The notes under the pieces: generated by a model
What the model was told of the DNA's origin: nothing
Databases searched by the model: none
Seen by the model: only the letters and a program-made list of their open reading frames with translations
Assembly: GCA_012295275.1 (NCBI GenBank)
Contig: CM022671.1
Coordinates: 16,493,456-16,557,455 of the forward strand
Source: Chrysomallon squamiferum
Lineage: Eukaryota; Mollusca; Gastropoda; Neomphalida; Peltospiridae
Direction of reading: 5' to 3'
DNA length: 64,000 nt
Shown: one piece after another, positions 13,747 through 27,438 of the stretch
Position numbering within the stretch: position 1 is the first letter of the stretch
Layout: each line of letters opens with the position of its first letter
Program-made: the position numbers and the translations under genes

Positions 13747-14321
13747 TTGCCTTAACATAATAAAATATCCTTTGTATTATATACCTCAGTGAAATTCACT
13801 AATATTACCATACATGTAACCAAATTTTATTAACACCATAACAGTACAAAACAGAATATACCCCATAAAACAAAAAAGTCTGGGCTGGACTATGTTTTGG
13901 AATTCTCAGGTCCACTGAAGTAATATAACAGAATACATCCTCCTGGAAATAACTTAGAACTGTTCCTCATTTAAAAGTCTTTCAGTTTCTTCTTAAATCC
14001 CAGTTACACCGAAGTAACATAACAGAAATATTTAGAACGAAAAATGAAAAGTTGTTTAAACAGTTGGAATATTCAGCGTTATCCCCATGAAATAAATTGC
14101 ATGGATTGTCAATTAATTAATTTAAACAGTTTATTACTGTTCTTCATTCAGCTTAAGAGTGTAAATCCATTCAGGAATTCATGTTGTGCTGTTGTGACAG
14201 TCTGCGATACTGATACTGTCTTCGTATTATGCTCACAGTTATTATTTTGCGAGTTGACATTCACAGAAACTGTGAAGTAGATGTTGGTCTCGTGTTGTTG
14301 TTAGAGTGCTGAACAGTTCAC
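13581..14321. other. COG6 3' flank
   Basis: The COG6 3' UTR should lie here. A 78-codon frame at 14044-14280 on plus is antisense to that UTR and starts in AT-rich DNA; it is not called. Confidence 0.5.
14130..14135 (-). terminator. Possible COG6 polyadenylation signal
   Basis: AATAAA in the sense direction, 187 nt after the COG6 stop codon. It is the first such hexamer downstream, but in this AT-rich DNA the motif is common, so the assignment is weak. Confidence 0.3.
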
Positions 14322-17300
14322 CTATGAAAGTAATTTAACCACTTGACTTGGAGTTCTTGGCACAATGCTCTGAGGTTCAGTGTATCCACTTGTTGGCTGG
14401 TGAATTGCTTGATATATCTGTTGATAAGCTTCACAAATGAGTTCAACTGAGCGAGTTTTTACATTCTCCCTGAAGTGGAAAATAAACACATGAAAGGAAT
14501 TAATTATTCAATTCAAACATAATTATATTTACACAATGTTATTCACTAACGATGAAGTCAAATTATATTGCTTTAAAATGGCCAGGAGGAAAATAATAAC
14601 ATTTTAATGATATATCTCTGGTTTAGTTTGTAATCAAACTATTTGTTACTATTCCATACAAAATAGATATATCAGAAAATTTAAACAAATCATAATTTTA
14701 AATTATTAACTTTTTTTAATTAATAAATTAGAAAATAAAAATTTAACAACATGACAAAATATGTTTCTATAAATATTTTTAGATGACATATAATCAAACT
14801 GGACAATCTGGTTATGTTCACTTCCAAACCTAAAGAAAACTCTAAATTAAAAACCATCAAACATAAATCACCCCCTAAACAACCCAATTGTACCTTTAAA
14901 CAACCATCATGTTAATACAGTTTTAATTTATTAATCTGACAAATCACTGAATACTGACCATATTCAATGCTTTCTTCTATTGGTAACCTTATTTTTAATA
15001 ATTTTATCTGCCACAAAATGTTAGGAAAATTCACAATCAGTAGATTTAAGAAATATAACATAAGAAATTATAAATGATAAGAAACGTGACACTAACCTGA
15101 TCAGTGCACTAAGAAGTAAACTACACTGTGGCAATGTGAGACTGTCTGGAGTGGCAAGATAACTGTCAAACTTGTTCTGAAATTTAATTTTTTTTTATTA
15201 TTTTTATATTTGATCAAGTCATAATTTACAGTAATATGGCAAGGTAACTGTCAAACTTGTTCTGAAATTAAAAAAAGAAAAATTATTTTAATAATATTTC
15301 ATCAGTCATAATTTACAATAATATGAGAGGCATGAAAAGGTAAATGTCAAACGTGTTCTGAAATTAAAAAAATATATATATATTAATACTATTTCATCAG
15401 TCCTAATTTACAGTAATACAAGACTATTAGACATGACAGGCTAACTGTCAGACTTGTTCTGAAATAGAAATATTCTAAAGTTTATTATTTTATCAGTGAT
15501 AATCTGCTGTTTTAACAACTTCTTAAGGTTTTCATTTTCAGTAATTCAATCATGTATTTTAATCATTTAAATAAATAACAACAAATATTTTACAAACACT
15601 TAAAAATTAATAAGGTGGATATAAAAAATAATATAATCTGACAAGGTGATATAAAAATAGTTTCACAGGCCTAAATATTTTGTTAATATCTATAAAATGA
15701 TTTTATATAATTCTAATATAGAAGAATAAACTCACTCCTATCATGCTTTTCTATATAAGAATGGAATTTTTACTTTTTTTAATAATGGATATGGATGAAA
15801 AAGCTTCAGAGGACAGAGAAATGTAAATGATGAAAACTAATTTACCATTCCAGATTTAACAGCCAGAACATCCATTCCACTCAAAGAAGCCAGTGGACCC
15901 TGAAAATAATATGTCACATTATCAATTGTTTCAAACAAAACACAGATTTAATTTTTACAAGTAAACAAAGAACAATTGTGTAATGTTTTCATACTGAATA
16001 TTTAAAAAAAGAAATCTAAATGACAAAATAACAAAGTTAAAAAAAATAAAAATGTTATTTTTTAAAATATAATAACAAAGACCAATATCCTGTCAAAGTT
16101 TTTAACAGCAAGGCCAGTACTGAACTTAAACATACTCAATGTGTTTAATAAATAATCATATCAAAGCGAAACATATTATGTAACAAACTAAATAAAAGTA
16201 AATTATAAGCAAGGAAAATGCTTAACACAAACTGAACTACAGTGGTATCTGTCTGTTATGAATGCTGAATTTCATTGAACCACATTTTTGTCATAATACA
16301 CACCTCATTATACTCCTTGCATGAAAACCAACATTTTATAAATAAAATAATAATAATAATCTTCACCCAGAAAAAAGTTTATTTTAAGTGAACTGGTAAA
16401 TGGATGCAGAAGGATAATTCATTGTGATTATATTTTTATTATCTGACAACTCACCTGACTTGGCTGGTACTGCAGTACTGTGTTATAAATGGTAACCAGA
16501 CCTGTGCTGTTCAACACAAATGAAGCCTGTTCACTTGTCAAAGTGTCTACATGAGCATCAATCTGAAAACAACAATGATAATCAACACTTCAGTTGCCAA
16601 GTAAACAAAGAAACAATTAAATTTCTCACTCAACACTAACATATAATTTTTCCTTATTCAAATCCTTTTTAATTGTTTTTTATTTTCTTAATATGTAAAT
16701 ACCTCTAACACTTTTGTTATTTACTGACGTATAAATGGACAGCAAGCACAATAAATTAATCCACATTTTCAAAGTTTTAAATGCCCTACACCAGCCTGTG
16801 ACCATCTGTACCAAAAACTTTTAACAATATATATTTTATAATTATCTGCCTTGAAAATATATTCCTATTTACAGATTAATACAAGTTTAATCTGACATAG
16901 GTAATGCAAGTTGAATTGTGGTAACAGTTTAAACATCTAAATACAATTAAACAGGTTTTAACAAATGACAGTGAATAACTTTTATAAGAAAAATAAATAC
17001 CTGAGCCTGCAACATCTCCAGTCTGGTGTCAGTAAACTCATAGAGTGCCAGTGATGACTGCATCAAGTAAATACAGTTTATCATGTGTGCTGCCATGTCC
17101 ACAGTACTCAGTCGGCTGGCAGAGACAGAACACATCTGTAACATCGGATCTACCATACAGGACAGTATCTGTATGAAAAAAAAAATATATATAAATATAA
17201 AATAATATAAACAATTAACCAATGACTGAATATTTAAATAAATAAATAACACATCTGTAACATTAGATATACCAAACAAGATACTAACTGAAGTAAACAA

Positions 17301-20300
17301 AAACATGAAAAAAAATATATATAAATATAAAATAATCAGTATAAACAATTAAACAATGACTGAACATTTAAATAAATAAATAACACATCTGTAACATTGG
17401 ATCTACCCTACAGTTTCTGAAGAAGAAGAAAAGGAAAATATATAAAAATAATATATCAATCAATCAATATTGTATAAATAAATAAATAAATAAATAAAAT
17501 AAAACAGATAAGAAAAAAATAAAATAATAAAAGCTCCAATCAGTGGACGCGTATCATTTAAATATTTTTATTATCTATGATTATTAAGTAATCAAATATA
17601 TGGGATGTTTAAAAATTGACAGGAAACTATAGGCTTCTCAGAAGTTAGTAATATGAAATTATCCATTTACATTTTTCTCAAAAAACCAAGTCCTATATGG
17701 CTTTTGATAAATTGGAATGGAGCTGGAATTGGAATTAGACTAAATGATCATAAAGAATGACTGACAGTATAACCTTTGATGTTTAATCACTACAAGACAA
17801 CCAATTATTGATTGTTTTACAATAATGTAAACAAAAGAAATGTGTCAGAATTTATAACTAACAATATGTTAAACAGAAGATATAGAAATTATAAAACCAT
17901 TACTATGGTGCTCGGATATATTTTTGTATATGCTAAAATGAAAGTTGAGAAAGTTTTATCCAAGTTATTGAATTATGGAACTTTAGATACCTGTTTGAAA
18001 TCTTGTTTTTTGTCATCAATAGGAACAACAGAAGCATCATGACAAGCTAACACATCCTTCAACAGCTGTAGACTCTGAATCAGGGAACTTGTTCCTCCCA
18101 AATCTGATGGTGGTAATTCCACCTTTAAATCAATTAACAAAAATTTATTTCTAAAACAATAAGTGATAGAAAAATGAAACTGATTATTTAAAAATAATAA
18201 TAAAACATAAAAATAAAAGTAATAATAACAACAACAACAACAACACAACAACAATAATAATAAACTTTAAATAAAAGGATAGCCTCTCATTAGTTTGATT
18301 TAAAAAAAATATTATTATTGTTTTTTGCTCTAAAAATTATTAGATTCTGCTTCCAGATTTTCGTTAAAATATAGTTAATTTTTTTTTAAATTAGATCAAA
18401 GATTATTGCTATTGAGAGGACACTAACCTTATCTAGTAACTTGTTTGCATGGCTGGTGAGACTGTTAAAAAACATTCTGTGGCTGAGATCCTGAATTTCT
18501 GCTATTGTTGATAACAATGCAGCTTCTTTCACTATAATTTGTCTGTGAAAAACACACAAAAAACATCTGATCTTCAGAAAATAATTTCACAAACAAATAA
18601 ATAGTCATTAATATTTTATATTGTTTTGTTCAGAAGATGTGTTGAGGTCTGTTGTCACTGTGAAGTTATAGCAGTGTAAAATAACATGTTAGAAAGATCT
18701 TGTATTACAATAATTAATCAGACATATATATGATAACGACATAGAAAGATGTTTGATTATTGTAATTAATAAGTCTGAGTAACAAAACAAAAACAAAAAT
18801 GGCCTACATTTTGCTCGCAACTCTTGTTTATGTGTACAAATTATCAGCAGTGAAATATCACAAATAATAAAAAATCAGCAATCTCGAAAGTCAAATCTAT
18901 GACCTAGTTGTAATAAAAAACTTCAGCAAGGTCAGTCAGACTAACCAAAAATTTGAAAAATATTTCTTTATTTTTCTTTTTTAAAAATCTTATTTGATAT
19001 TCTGCTATTTTTATAATAATGATATTACCAGTATTATTACACTGCTCTTCCCTTCAATGTGGTGATAAAACTCAAGTAGATTGTATAGTTTGTACAGTTA
19101 CTGTATATTATAATGTTGGTGATTACTCCCCTATAGTGATATGTTAAAACTCAAGTAGATTGTATAGTTTGTACTGTTACTGTATATTATAATGTTGGTG
19201 ATTACTCACCCTATAGTGATATGATAAAACTTGAGTAGACTGTACAGTTTGTATAGTTACTGTATATTATAATATTGGTGATTACTCACCCTATAGTGTG
19301 ATGATAAAACTTGAGTAGATTGTTCAGTCTGTACAGAGTTACTGGATCTTGTTCTGACAGAAGTACTTGTTCCACTCGAACCTAAACAATAAAAACTAGG
19401 AATTAATCTAACTTAAAGACCTTTTAACATCATTAGTATTACACAATTTACATATATTCAATGGAATATATATATATATATACATACAAAATAACAATCA
19501 CAATTCAGCCACAGAAAAGCTTAACATCAATCAATAAATTTAATTAATTTTAGCTTTACATCCCAAAATGAGTCATATCCATTGTTTAATTTCATTAAGA
19601 ACAATCACTGATTATAGACATTGTTAAATTTCTATATTTTTCAGATAGTTTGTCTTTGTTGGTTTCTGTGACATATATTGCTTTTTCTCTCACATTAAGG
19701 AAATTGTTATCTTATTTCTTTCTGTGAGATTAGTTTAAAGTGAAAATAAAGATAATAATGTTAATGTCATGGAAATGTACCTTAAATGGTCTGCAAACAC
19801 CTTCAGTTACATGACCAAGAACATCTTCAATCTGGCTTTCAGTTGCTTAAAAAATATATATTTCTCTTATATATAAAATCTTATTTATAAAACTGACAAA
19901 ATAATGAAATTGAAAATATGAAATAATTTAAAGAAAGAGGAATATTAATTAAAACATATTGAAGAATGAATTTAGTTAAAGAATGAATTTATTTTCAAAC
20001 AAAACCATTTTCTCTCTCTTTCTCTCTAAACCCCTGTCTCTCTCTTGCACACACACACACACACAAATGCACAGAATATTCTTAGTATGGAGAAGTTTAT
20101 ACATTATATCCCATATAACAAAATTATAATAAAGTCCTATTATTTTCCTTTTTCTTAAGTGAATAACTTCTGTACACATCTAAAAATATTTCTATTTTCT
20201 TAAATTAAAAACAACTGGTACCTGAAGTTAATTTAAGCAGATTTTGAAGATGTTCTTTTTCTGATGCAGATACCTGATGTAACCATGCCAACATATCACC

Positions 20301-23300
20301 AACATATCTCAAAGGATCATGGGAATGAAGTTCAATTGGCCGAGGAGTACCTCCAACTCCTGAAACAAAAACAAAAATGTTACTGAAACTTGTTACTGTC
20401 ATAAAGAACTCTGTTGTTGACTGATTAATATAAATATAAATCAGATATTGCTGGATTTAAAAATTTAATTATATATATATATATATAAATTAATGGAAAT
20501 AAGGATAATACCTCCTCTAGTTAAGGCATCAATGAAGCCACGGACTACAGCACTTCTTCTTGCTGTACCAAATTCATCAAGTGAATATCTGGAAATAGAA
20601 AGTATGCATGACTCATTTAAAAATATATTTTACCTGAAATGAACATAATTCTCCAATCTAAAACTGTGACTAAGATGATATTTTATTTATAAGTCAAACA
20701 GTATCCATGATAAATGTCCAGTGTTTAGAACTTATAATGCTGTTCAAACTGAAATAATTCTCTATGTCATATTATCATGTATAACCGATAGAAGCAATTA
20801 ATTTGAAGAAAAAAAACAATATTCAGGTCATCTTTGATTAAAATATATAATTTTAGTAAAACAGACATTGCAGATTATTTTAGATATGAAAACTAGTTGA
20901 TGTATAGTAACATAAAGATGTGACTAGTAGTTGATCTGTAGTAGTGATACACTTACTTAAAAAGCACAGGTCGATCCTGTAAAGCTTCCATAGCTTGACA
21001 CAGTAAAACAGGAACATCTATAGAGTCTGCAGTCAATGTCCGACATTCATCTAAAATAATAAAAACATGAAAATATGCAACACTTCATTTAGCCAAATTT
21101 GGACATTTTTAATTCTGTCTAAAATGTTAACAGTTAACCACACAAACCAAATCATACACATAACTTTAAAAAAATAAAATAAAATAAAATGAACATTTTG
21201 TTATTCTAAACTGTTTAAACCTCCACAGTAATACTGATAACGACGATGATCAATCAAAAATTTAAATTAACTATCTTAAATTCTACCTGGTTTTATTTTT
21301 ATATCAATTTGATTACAAGTAGAAAAGCAAATTACAAAGATGAATGAATGACACTTAGAGATTTAATATTTTAAAGTATGAGTGGATTGCAGAACATTTT
21401 ATGAAAACTGCTCATCCTAGATTAATTATATTTATAAAAATATTAATATTCAGTAATCTTACTTTGAGTCCATCTGTAAAGTCTCTCATAAGAAGACTCC
21501 TGATGTAAAGCCATTGACTCCATGATTTCTAGTCTGGAAGTAATATAAAAAAAAAAAAATGCTATTTTAAAATATTTTAAACAGTTTTCTTTAGATGTAC
21601 CTAAAAAAACGTAAAACAAGCAGAAAATTAAAATGGATTATTATACTCTATAATAGGATAACAAAACCAAACTAGCAGTCGTTAAACATGCATTGTTTAT
21701 TGTTTTACATCTTTTTCTTTTTAACCTGTAATAAAAATGTTTTAAAAACAGAGACTGTATGTGTAATTTATTTAATTTATATGACATGAATGATCAGCAT
21801 TTTATATTTCATTGAGAATAAGAACACTTCAGTTTCTCTTTGCTTCTCTGCTGTTTAATTATATGAAAGATTTATAATGTTTTGAAGTCTAGAGGGGGGT
21901 TTTAGTTTTGAAAGAGATAAAAATACACTAACCCTGCAGTTTGTTGATTGGTTCTCAGCAATACTTTGCAGTCACTATGTATCTGCTTTACCCTGGCTAA
22001 GGCATTGAAAAAATCCTTTACAAAATACACACAAAAATTACTGAGTTATTCTGATTAAAGGTAAGCATAAAATGTAACATTCAAAAGTTTATGAATTCTT
22101 GGTTTCGTATGCACAAAAAAAAAAAAAAATATTAACTGCAAAATCTCTGGGAATTAATTCCAAAAAGTAATAACAATTATTTTAAGAATTATTATTATTA
22201 TAACAAGAATCAATAATTAAAAAGATAACCAAAAATATGTTAAGATCAATGACAAACTAATGCGTCTTAGTAATAAGAATATAAAATATTTTAATTCTTA
22301 CTCACACACAGACATGCACAGGGATAGAGAGACACACACAAATATTCACAAACACATACACACAATTACTTTTACTGAAAAATACAAATACCTTGTGCAG
22401 CTGTCCATCTCGAGTTCCTCGTAGTATTTTGATTTCCTCAGGTTTTAGTTGAACTTGGATAGAAATGCATCTGCCACTTGAACTTTCATCTGTAACTTTT
22501 GTCTGCAATCAAAACTTCATGCTTAAACATTCTTCAGTTTAACAAAATTGATTTTATTACAGTCTGTATCACAATATGGTTAGGAAATATTTTAATATGA
22601 AGAATAATTAATTACCTCTGTAATCCAGAAAATTAGACTTGGAAATAAATTAATTAAATGGAAATACTGGGTGAAAATATATATATTTGGAAACTAATTA
22701 ATTAGGTAGGAAATGCTTGGTTCAAAATCTTTATTTTAAAAAAAAAAAAAAAAAAATGAGGACAGTTATTTGGAAGATTATTAAAATTAAAACAAACCGT
22801 TCTGCATGTAGTTTTGTTGTTTGACTGATGAGATCATGAGTCTGATCCTTGGCTGCCTAAAATAAAATGAATCTGAGTGAAAAGTAATTCAAAATAATTT
22901 TTAACAATAAAAATAAAAATAAAATCATGTCACAATGATGTACCAACATTTAAATTATAAAAAAAAGACACTATCCTTACCATTAGTAAACATCCTGGAT
23001 AGATTCCTTACTAATCAGTTAGTGTTAATTGAACAAATTTAAGCAGATGAAGATATTTTATATAAACTAACTAAGCTGATAATCTGAACACACTAAATGA
23101 AAAGACATTTTTACCTTAAGTCTGCTAGTCATATCTTGACAACAGTCATTCATTGCCTTCACGTTACCATACACACAGTCCAATTGCTATATAAACAAAT
23201 GTGAAACACCAACAATTTAATAAAATAAAATCATAACAGTTTGAATACGGCTATTTAACACATTAATAAATAAATAAAAATAACTATATTCTATATATGT

Positions 23301-23908
23301 TATACATACACACACAGAAACACACACAAACACAGTCACACACACACACAAAATCACACTGTTAATATGTCATCATCAACTCTGCCTTTAATAATTAGCA
23401 CACAGCAAATTTAATGCATTGAAATTAAATTTTAAAATCTTGCAATCACAGCTTTATGGATATCATATACAAAGTAAATACTGAAATTAAAACCTCCTTA
23501 AATAAGTAAACTGATGCAATTGACACTGAGCAGGGTAAAATGTGATATGAAATTGCTGCAAGACACCTTTCAAAATGCAAACATACTTCTTTAACTGACT
23601 GGAAAGCAGAAAGGAATTCTTCATTAATAGCCAAGCTTCTTTTTTCAATATCACTTCGAAGGTTTCTCCTGTTACGTAAGTTGTTTTCTTCAAGTAATGT
23701 TGATAAATACTTGAGTGCTTCCAGCATATCCTGTCAAAATAAATTTAATAAATCAAAAATAATTAATTAATAATATGTATATATATGTAGAGAAAATATT
23801 CTTTAAAAAATGTTTTTAATATACATCAGATATAATACATTATACTTTATTAGTTTATATAAAATATATAAATTATTTTCATTTTAATTAATAACAGATT
23901 TAAGAATT

Positions 23909-23939
<31 letters not shown>

Positions 23940-24877
23940 TTCATACACACATACCAGGTTGCTAAACAAAGAAAGATAATGTTATATTGTTGCCTCCCTT
24001 TATATCATTCTAATAGACTTCTAAGTAATTTGAAATAAAACAGATTAAAGATTGTATTTTTAAACATCATTTTATAATACTACATGACATATATATCTCC
24101 AGTTGTGAATTAATAATGTAGTACATGTTTAAGGTAATTTTTCATTTGTTATCTTAGAATCAGCAACTGTTTCATAATCTGACAAATAAAATGTTGCAAA
24201 TGATTTTACTTTGCACTGATAAATATATTATAACAAGAATATATAAAACATAAATTTTAATTAATTTATTTATTTATTTATTTATTTATACCTTATGCTA
24301 TATACTATAATCTTTTAATAAACACTGGAATGAACAAAACACAGCACCCCGAGCAGACTTGATCCAGCGTCCTGTTACTTATCAGGCCCATACGCTACCA
24401 AATGACTCAGTATATGTGTGAAAGTTTGCGAATGACTGTGGTAACAATCCATTTATACTAATTTGTTGATTTGTTGCAACTTATTCATTGTCAGAAATAT
24501 TAAATTGAAATTTAATATGCAGATGCGTGTGTTGCGTGTGTTGCGTATGTGTGCGCATGTATATCCGTGTAATTGTATTTATGTCATATACCATAAGTTT
24601 ATTTTTTTCATGTAATTATAATTTATATTTATTTTTTGAATTATTAATATTATCATCATAATTTATTAATTATGGTCCCAACCAGAAAAATTTAATTAAT
24701 GAACTGAACATTTGTTAAACATTTTAAATTTCAAAATATGTACGAATAGCCAAATATTTTATGAAAATTGCAAACCTTGTCATTGTCAAGTCTAGATTCG
24801 AGAATCTTGCTCAGTTTCCTTGTAAGTGGGTTGTTCGCTTGTTGTGTTGACACGTCCGTATTCTCCTTTTCCGCCAT
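14322..24877 (-). CDS. COG6: COG6, conserved oligomeric Golgi complex subunit 6 (19 coding exons)
   Basis: COG6 is a lobe-B subunit of the COG complex, which tethers retrograde vesicles at the Golgi. Coding exons in transcription order: 24877-24776, 23730-23587, 23186-23115, 22856-22798, 22502-22392, 22015-21933, 21533-21463, 21050-20957, 20588-20512, 20359-20222, 19845-19781, 19381-19290, 18542-18428, 18122-17991, 17168-17001, 16562-16455, 15899-15846, 15176-15097, 14469-14322. All have AG/GT borders and matching phases. Recognised COG6 blocks are [19 protein letters not shown] near the N-terminus, [39 protein letters not shown], the [12 protein letters not shown] block and a C-terminus ending K-L-L-S. 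The 637 residues are close to the 657 of the human protein; the difference is mainly a shorter N-terminus. The product should be a soluble, peripheral Golgi protein and shows no signal peptide. The start ATG sits in a good context (gccATGgcg in sense). Exon 5 lacks one base, so as written the frame stops at 22447-22445; this is probably an assembly error. Confidence 0.96.
15151..15490. repeat. Tandem array copying the COG6 exon 18 acceptor
   Basis: Four copies of an 85-101 bp unit. The copy at 15151-15180 is the real junction (TTTCAG then N-K-F-D-S-Y-L-A codons in sense). Further copies have the TTCTGA core starting at 15260, 15356 and 15457. Each intronic copy keeps the acceptor AG and the first 6-8 codons, then runs into a stop, so the copies are not usable exons. 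Confidence 0.8.
17131..17440. repeat. Tandem array copying the COG6 exon 15 5' end
   Basis: About 2.5 copies of a 119-134 bp unit. The exonic core CACATCTGTAACAT begins at 17131 in exon 15 and recurs in the intron at 17250 and 17384. Between copies lies the same AT-rich spacer (ATATATATAAATATAAAATAAT, then ACAATGACTGAA, then TTTAAATAAATAAATAA, with small differences). Confidence 0.75.
19064..19330. repeat. 80-bp tandem array copying the COG6 exon 12 donor
   Basis: The unit contains about 50 bp of the exon 12 3' end, the donor (GGGTGAGTAATC in sense) and about 25 bp of intron. The shared AAAAC core ends at 19071, 19150, 19230 and 19310, giving periods of 79, 80 and 80 bp. The copy at 19290-19330 is the real junction. 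The neighbouring copy keeps an intact donor near 19210; the next one (19128) has lost it (CTCCCC in place of CTCACC on plus). Confidence 0.85.
24340..24410 (-). mobile_element. tRNA-derived SINE head fragment in COG6 intron 1
   Basis: On the minus strand the segment reads like a decayed tRNA gene. A box-A-like TGGTAGCGTATGG lies at 24400-24388 and a box-B-like GGATCAAGTC at 24365-24356, about 25 nt apart. The acceptor stem does not close and the anticodon arm is poor, so this is a SINE remnant and not a working tRNA. Confidence 0.4.
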
Positions 24878-25683
24878 CTTGTTCAGCGTTAAATAAACCG
24901 AATCTAAACAGATTTTCGGACAACACTGTAAATACTGATTCAGGATTCATTTATATTATAAATGAATATTCAAGTGCCTTGTAATTAAACAATGTTAGAT
25001 TATTAAATTAGAAACAGTATGGATGGTACAACATTCATCCGTTTGGATCCTTTATTATTTATATGAAATAAATAACATAACACATCAAATTTAATTATGA
25101 ATAAAACATTTATTATTGACTACAAAATGCAATTTTTTTTTTTTTTTTAGTAAATCGCATTATTTCTTTAAACAAATATTTATATTTAGATATCCAAATT
25201 ATTTTTTTTTTAAATAATTTTGCAGACATCTGTACAAATTACAGTTTGTAAATCATTGTCCACCATAAAATAAATACAAAATTAAAACCAGGAAGTGAAA
25301 TTAATGGTATCAAAAAATTATTTTAATAGTGACTTTCAAACTTTTTATTTTGTTGCTGTTTTTCCCAAAGATAAAAACTTGTCTGTGATGATGTAGAAAC
25401 ATATTTGTGTGTCTGTCTGTCTGCCTGTCTTCAATTTGTATTTGAGGTGACATTGCAAAGCTTTACTTTAAACGTCAATTAATCTTCAGTAATAAATAAT
25501 TATTACATTAATATGTTCACATCAATATTAATTAAAATATAATTAAAACTGAATTATATAAAATTGGTAATAATAAATTTGAGACCTGTAATAGTACAAA
25601 GTCGTGTTGTCTGGAAGACGTGCAATATGTAATTAGTTTTATAATAATAATAATAATAATAATAATTATTATTATTATTATTA

Positions 25684-25722
<39 letters not shown>

Positions 25723-26382
25723 TACCTTTTATAATGTTACTGTTTAAAGAATCATATTGTTTGATTTGTGGTGTAAAAAATCGGTACATTAATTAATATG
25801 CGAAATAATTATCAACGTTATTTCAAGCCATACCAAAAGTGTTTAAACCGATAATTGAAAATAGGGGTGAAAGTTAAATATCTAAATGATCATAATAAGT
25901 TTAAGTAATTACTGCATTTCTTCGTCACAAACACCTAAATAAAGCAGGAACATATAAAGTCTAAATTATATTTTCCCTCTTTATAACAGCACGAACAAAA
26001 TTTACAAATTTACATTGTTTATTTAGTTAACTTCATAAATACATACATGTATGTAAATAAACTGACTGTGTGGGCGGCCTTATGTGTGATATGTATCTAA
26101 TTATGTAAATATTCAGTTATGTAATAAAATGATGTACATATAAACGTGAATGTATTGAGTGTGTGTCTGCATATGAATGTGTTGTATATATATAAGTGTA
26201 AGTATGTATTTTAGTGTATGTATACACAGGGGTCTGATTTTGTGGTCTTGAGATCTAGATTTATAATACGAAAATCCTTATTTGTAAAATATTCACCAGT
26301 CGGAAATCTAGTTCTAGTTTGGGTTTTGCTATTTCTAATGCTTACCTTGGTTTTACGTTGAGATTTAACATGGGAAAGTATC
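24878..26382. promoter_or_regulatory. Shared upstream region between divergent COG6 and EDEM1
   Basis: This 1.5-kb stretch separates the two divergent start codons and must hold both 5' UTRs and promoters. It is AT-rich, with an (AAT/ATT)n run at 25650-25720, poly-T tracts at 25132-25150 and 25202-25212, and a GTCTGTCTGTCTGCC run near 25412. No TATA box or CpG island can be assigned with confidence. Confidence 0.45.
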
Positions 26383-26660
26383 ATGTCATACGCTATTTAC
26401 GTTTTAATTGTATGTTTGGTACCAATAATCAGTAAAGACTATTTATTTGAGAGTTATTGGGATCCATATAATAGTAAATATGGCTATTTTTCTGATAAAG
26501 AAAGACTGGAAATGTTACAAGCAGCCAAAAATATGTTTTATTTTGGTTATGACAACTACATGCAATATGCTTACCCTGAAGATGAGTTAAACCCAATTGA
26601 CTGCAATGGACGAGGACCTGATGTTGATAATCCGTATGTTTAATTAGGACATATTTTCTT

Positions 26661-26757
<97 letters not shown>

Positions 26758-27377
26758 TGTGTGTGTGTGTGTGTGTTATTTTATGATTAATTGCCATTAG
26801 GTGTCAAACATATTTTACATTCATTTAAAACTCAAAGAGCACACAAAAGAAAATATCTTCAATTCCTTGAACTCATGAATAGGAAAACATGTAATACTTT
26901 AGAAACTAGTCAATCCTTAAGTATTAACTGTACTGACAGACAAACCACCATGTCCTCTTCAGAATCTTTGTGTATGTGCCTGTGTGTGTGTGTGTGTGTG
27001 TGTGTTACAGAGAAAAAAAAAAGAGAGAGTATGTGTTTTGATTATAATGTTCATTTTTACTGGAAGAGAATAGTGTTTTAAAAAATTATGAAATAATTTA
27101 GATACAATCATAAGTCATTCTTTTCTTCACTCTGTCATTATAATGTGATTCTATTTTGTGTAGGTCTAACATCAACATCAATGATGTGTTGGGTGATTAC
27201 AGTCTGACTTTGGTGGATTCTCTTGATACACTTGCTGTAAGTACTTCATACTTACACTAGTTTGTAGTGACTAATATCTCATTATGGGACAGACAGTAAA
27301 TTATATTTAGCATATAAAAAGATCTGACAAAAAGGTAAAAGCTGAAGTTTTTAGGTTAAAGTTTTAATTAATTAATA

Positions 27378-27438
<61 letters not shown>

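Noticed and set aside
22302-22508. Separate minus ORF through COG6 exon 5
   Set aside because: It is the COG6 exon read in a frame that loses the conserved V-A-D-A-F-L-S-K-F block; the frameshift explains it.
24340-24410. Functional tRNA gene
   Set aside because: Boxes are degenerate and the stems do not close; kept only as a SINE fragment.
26650-27100. CRISPR-like or satellite array
   Set aside because: Only dinucleotide repeats without spacer structure, in a eukaryotic intron.
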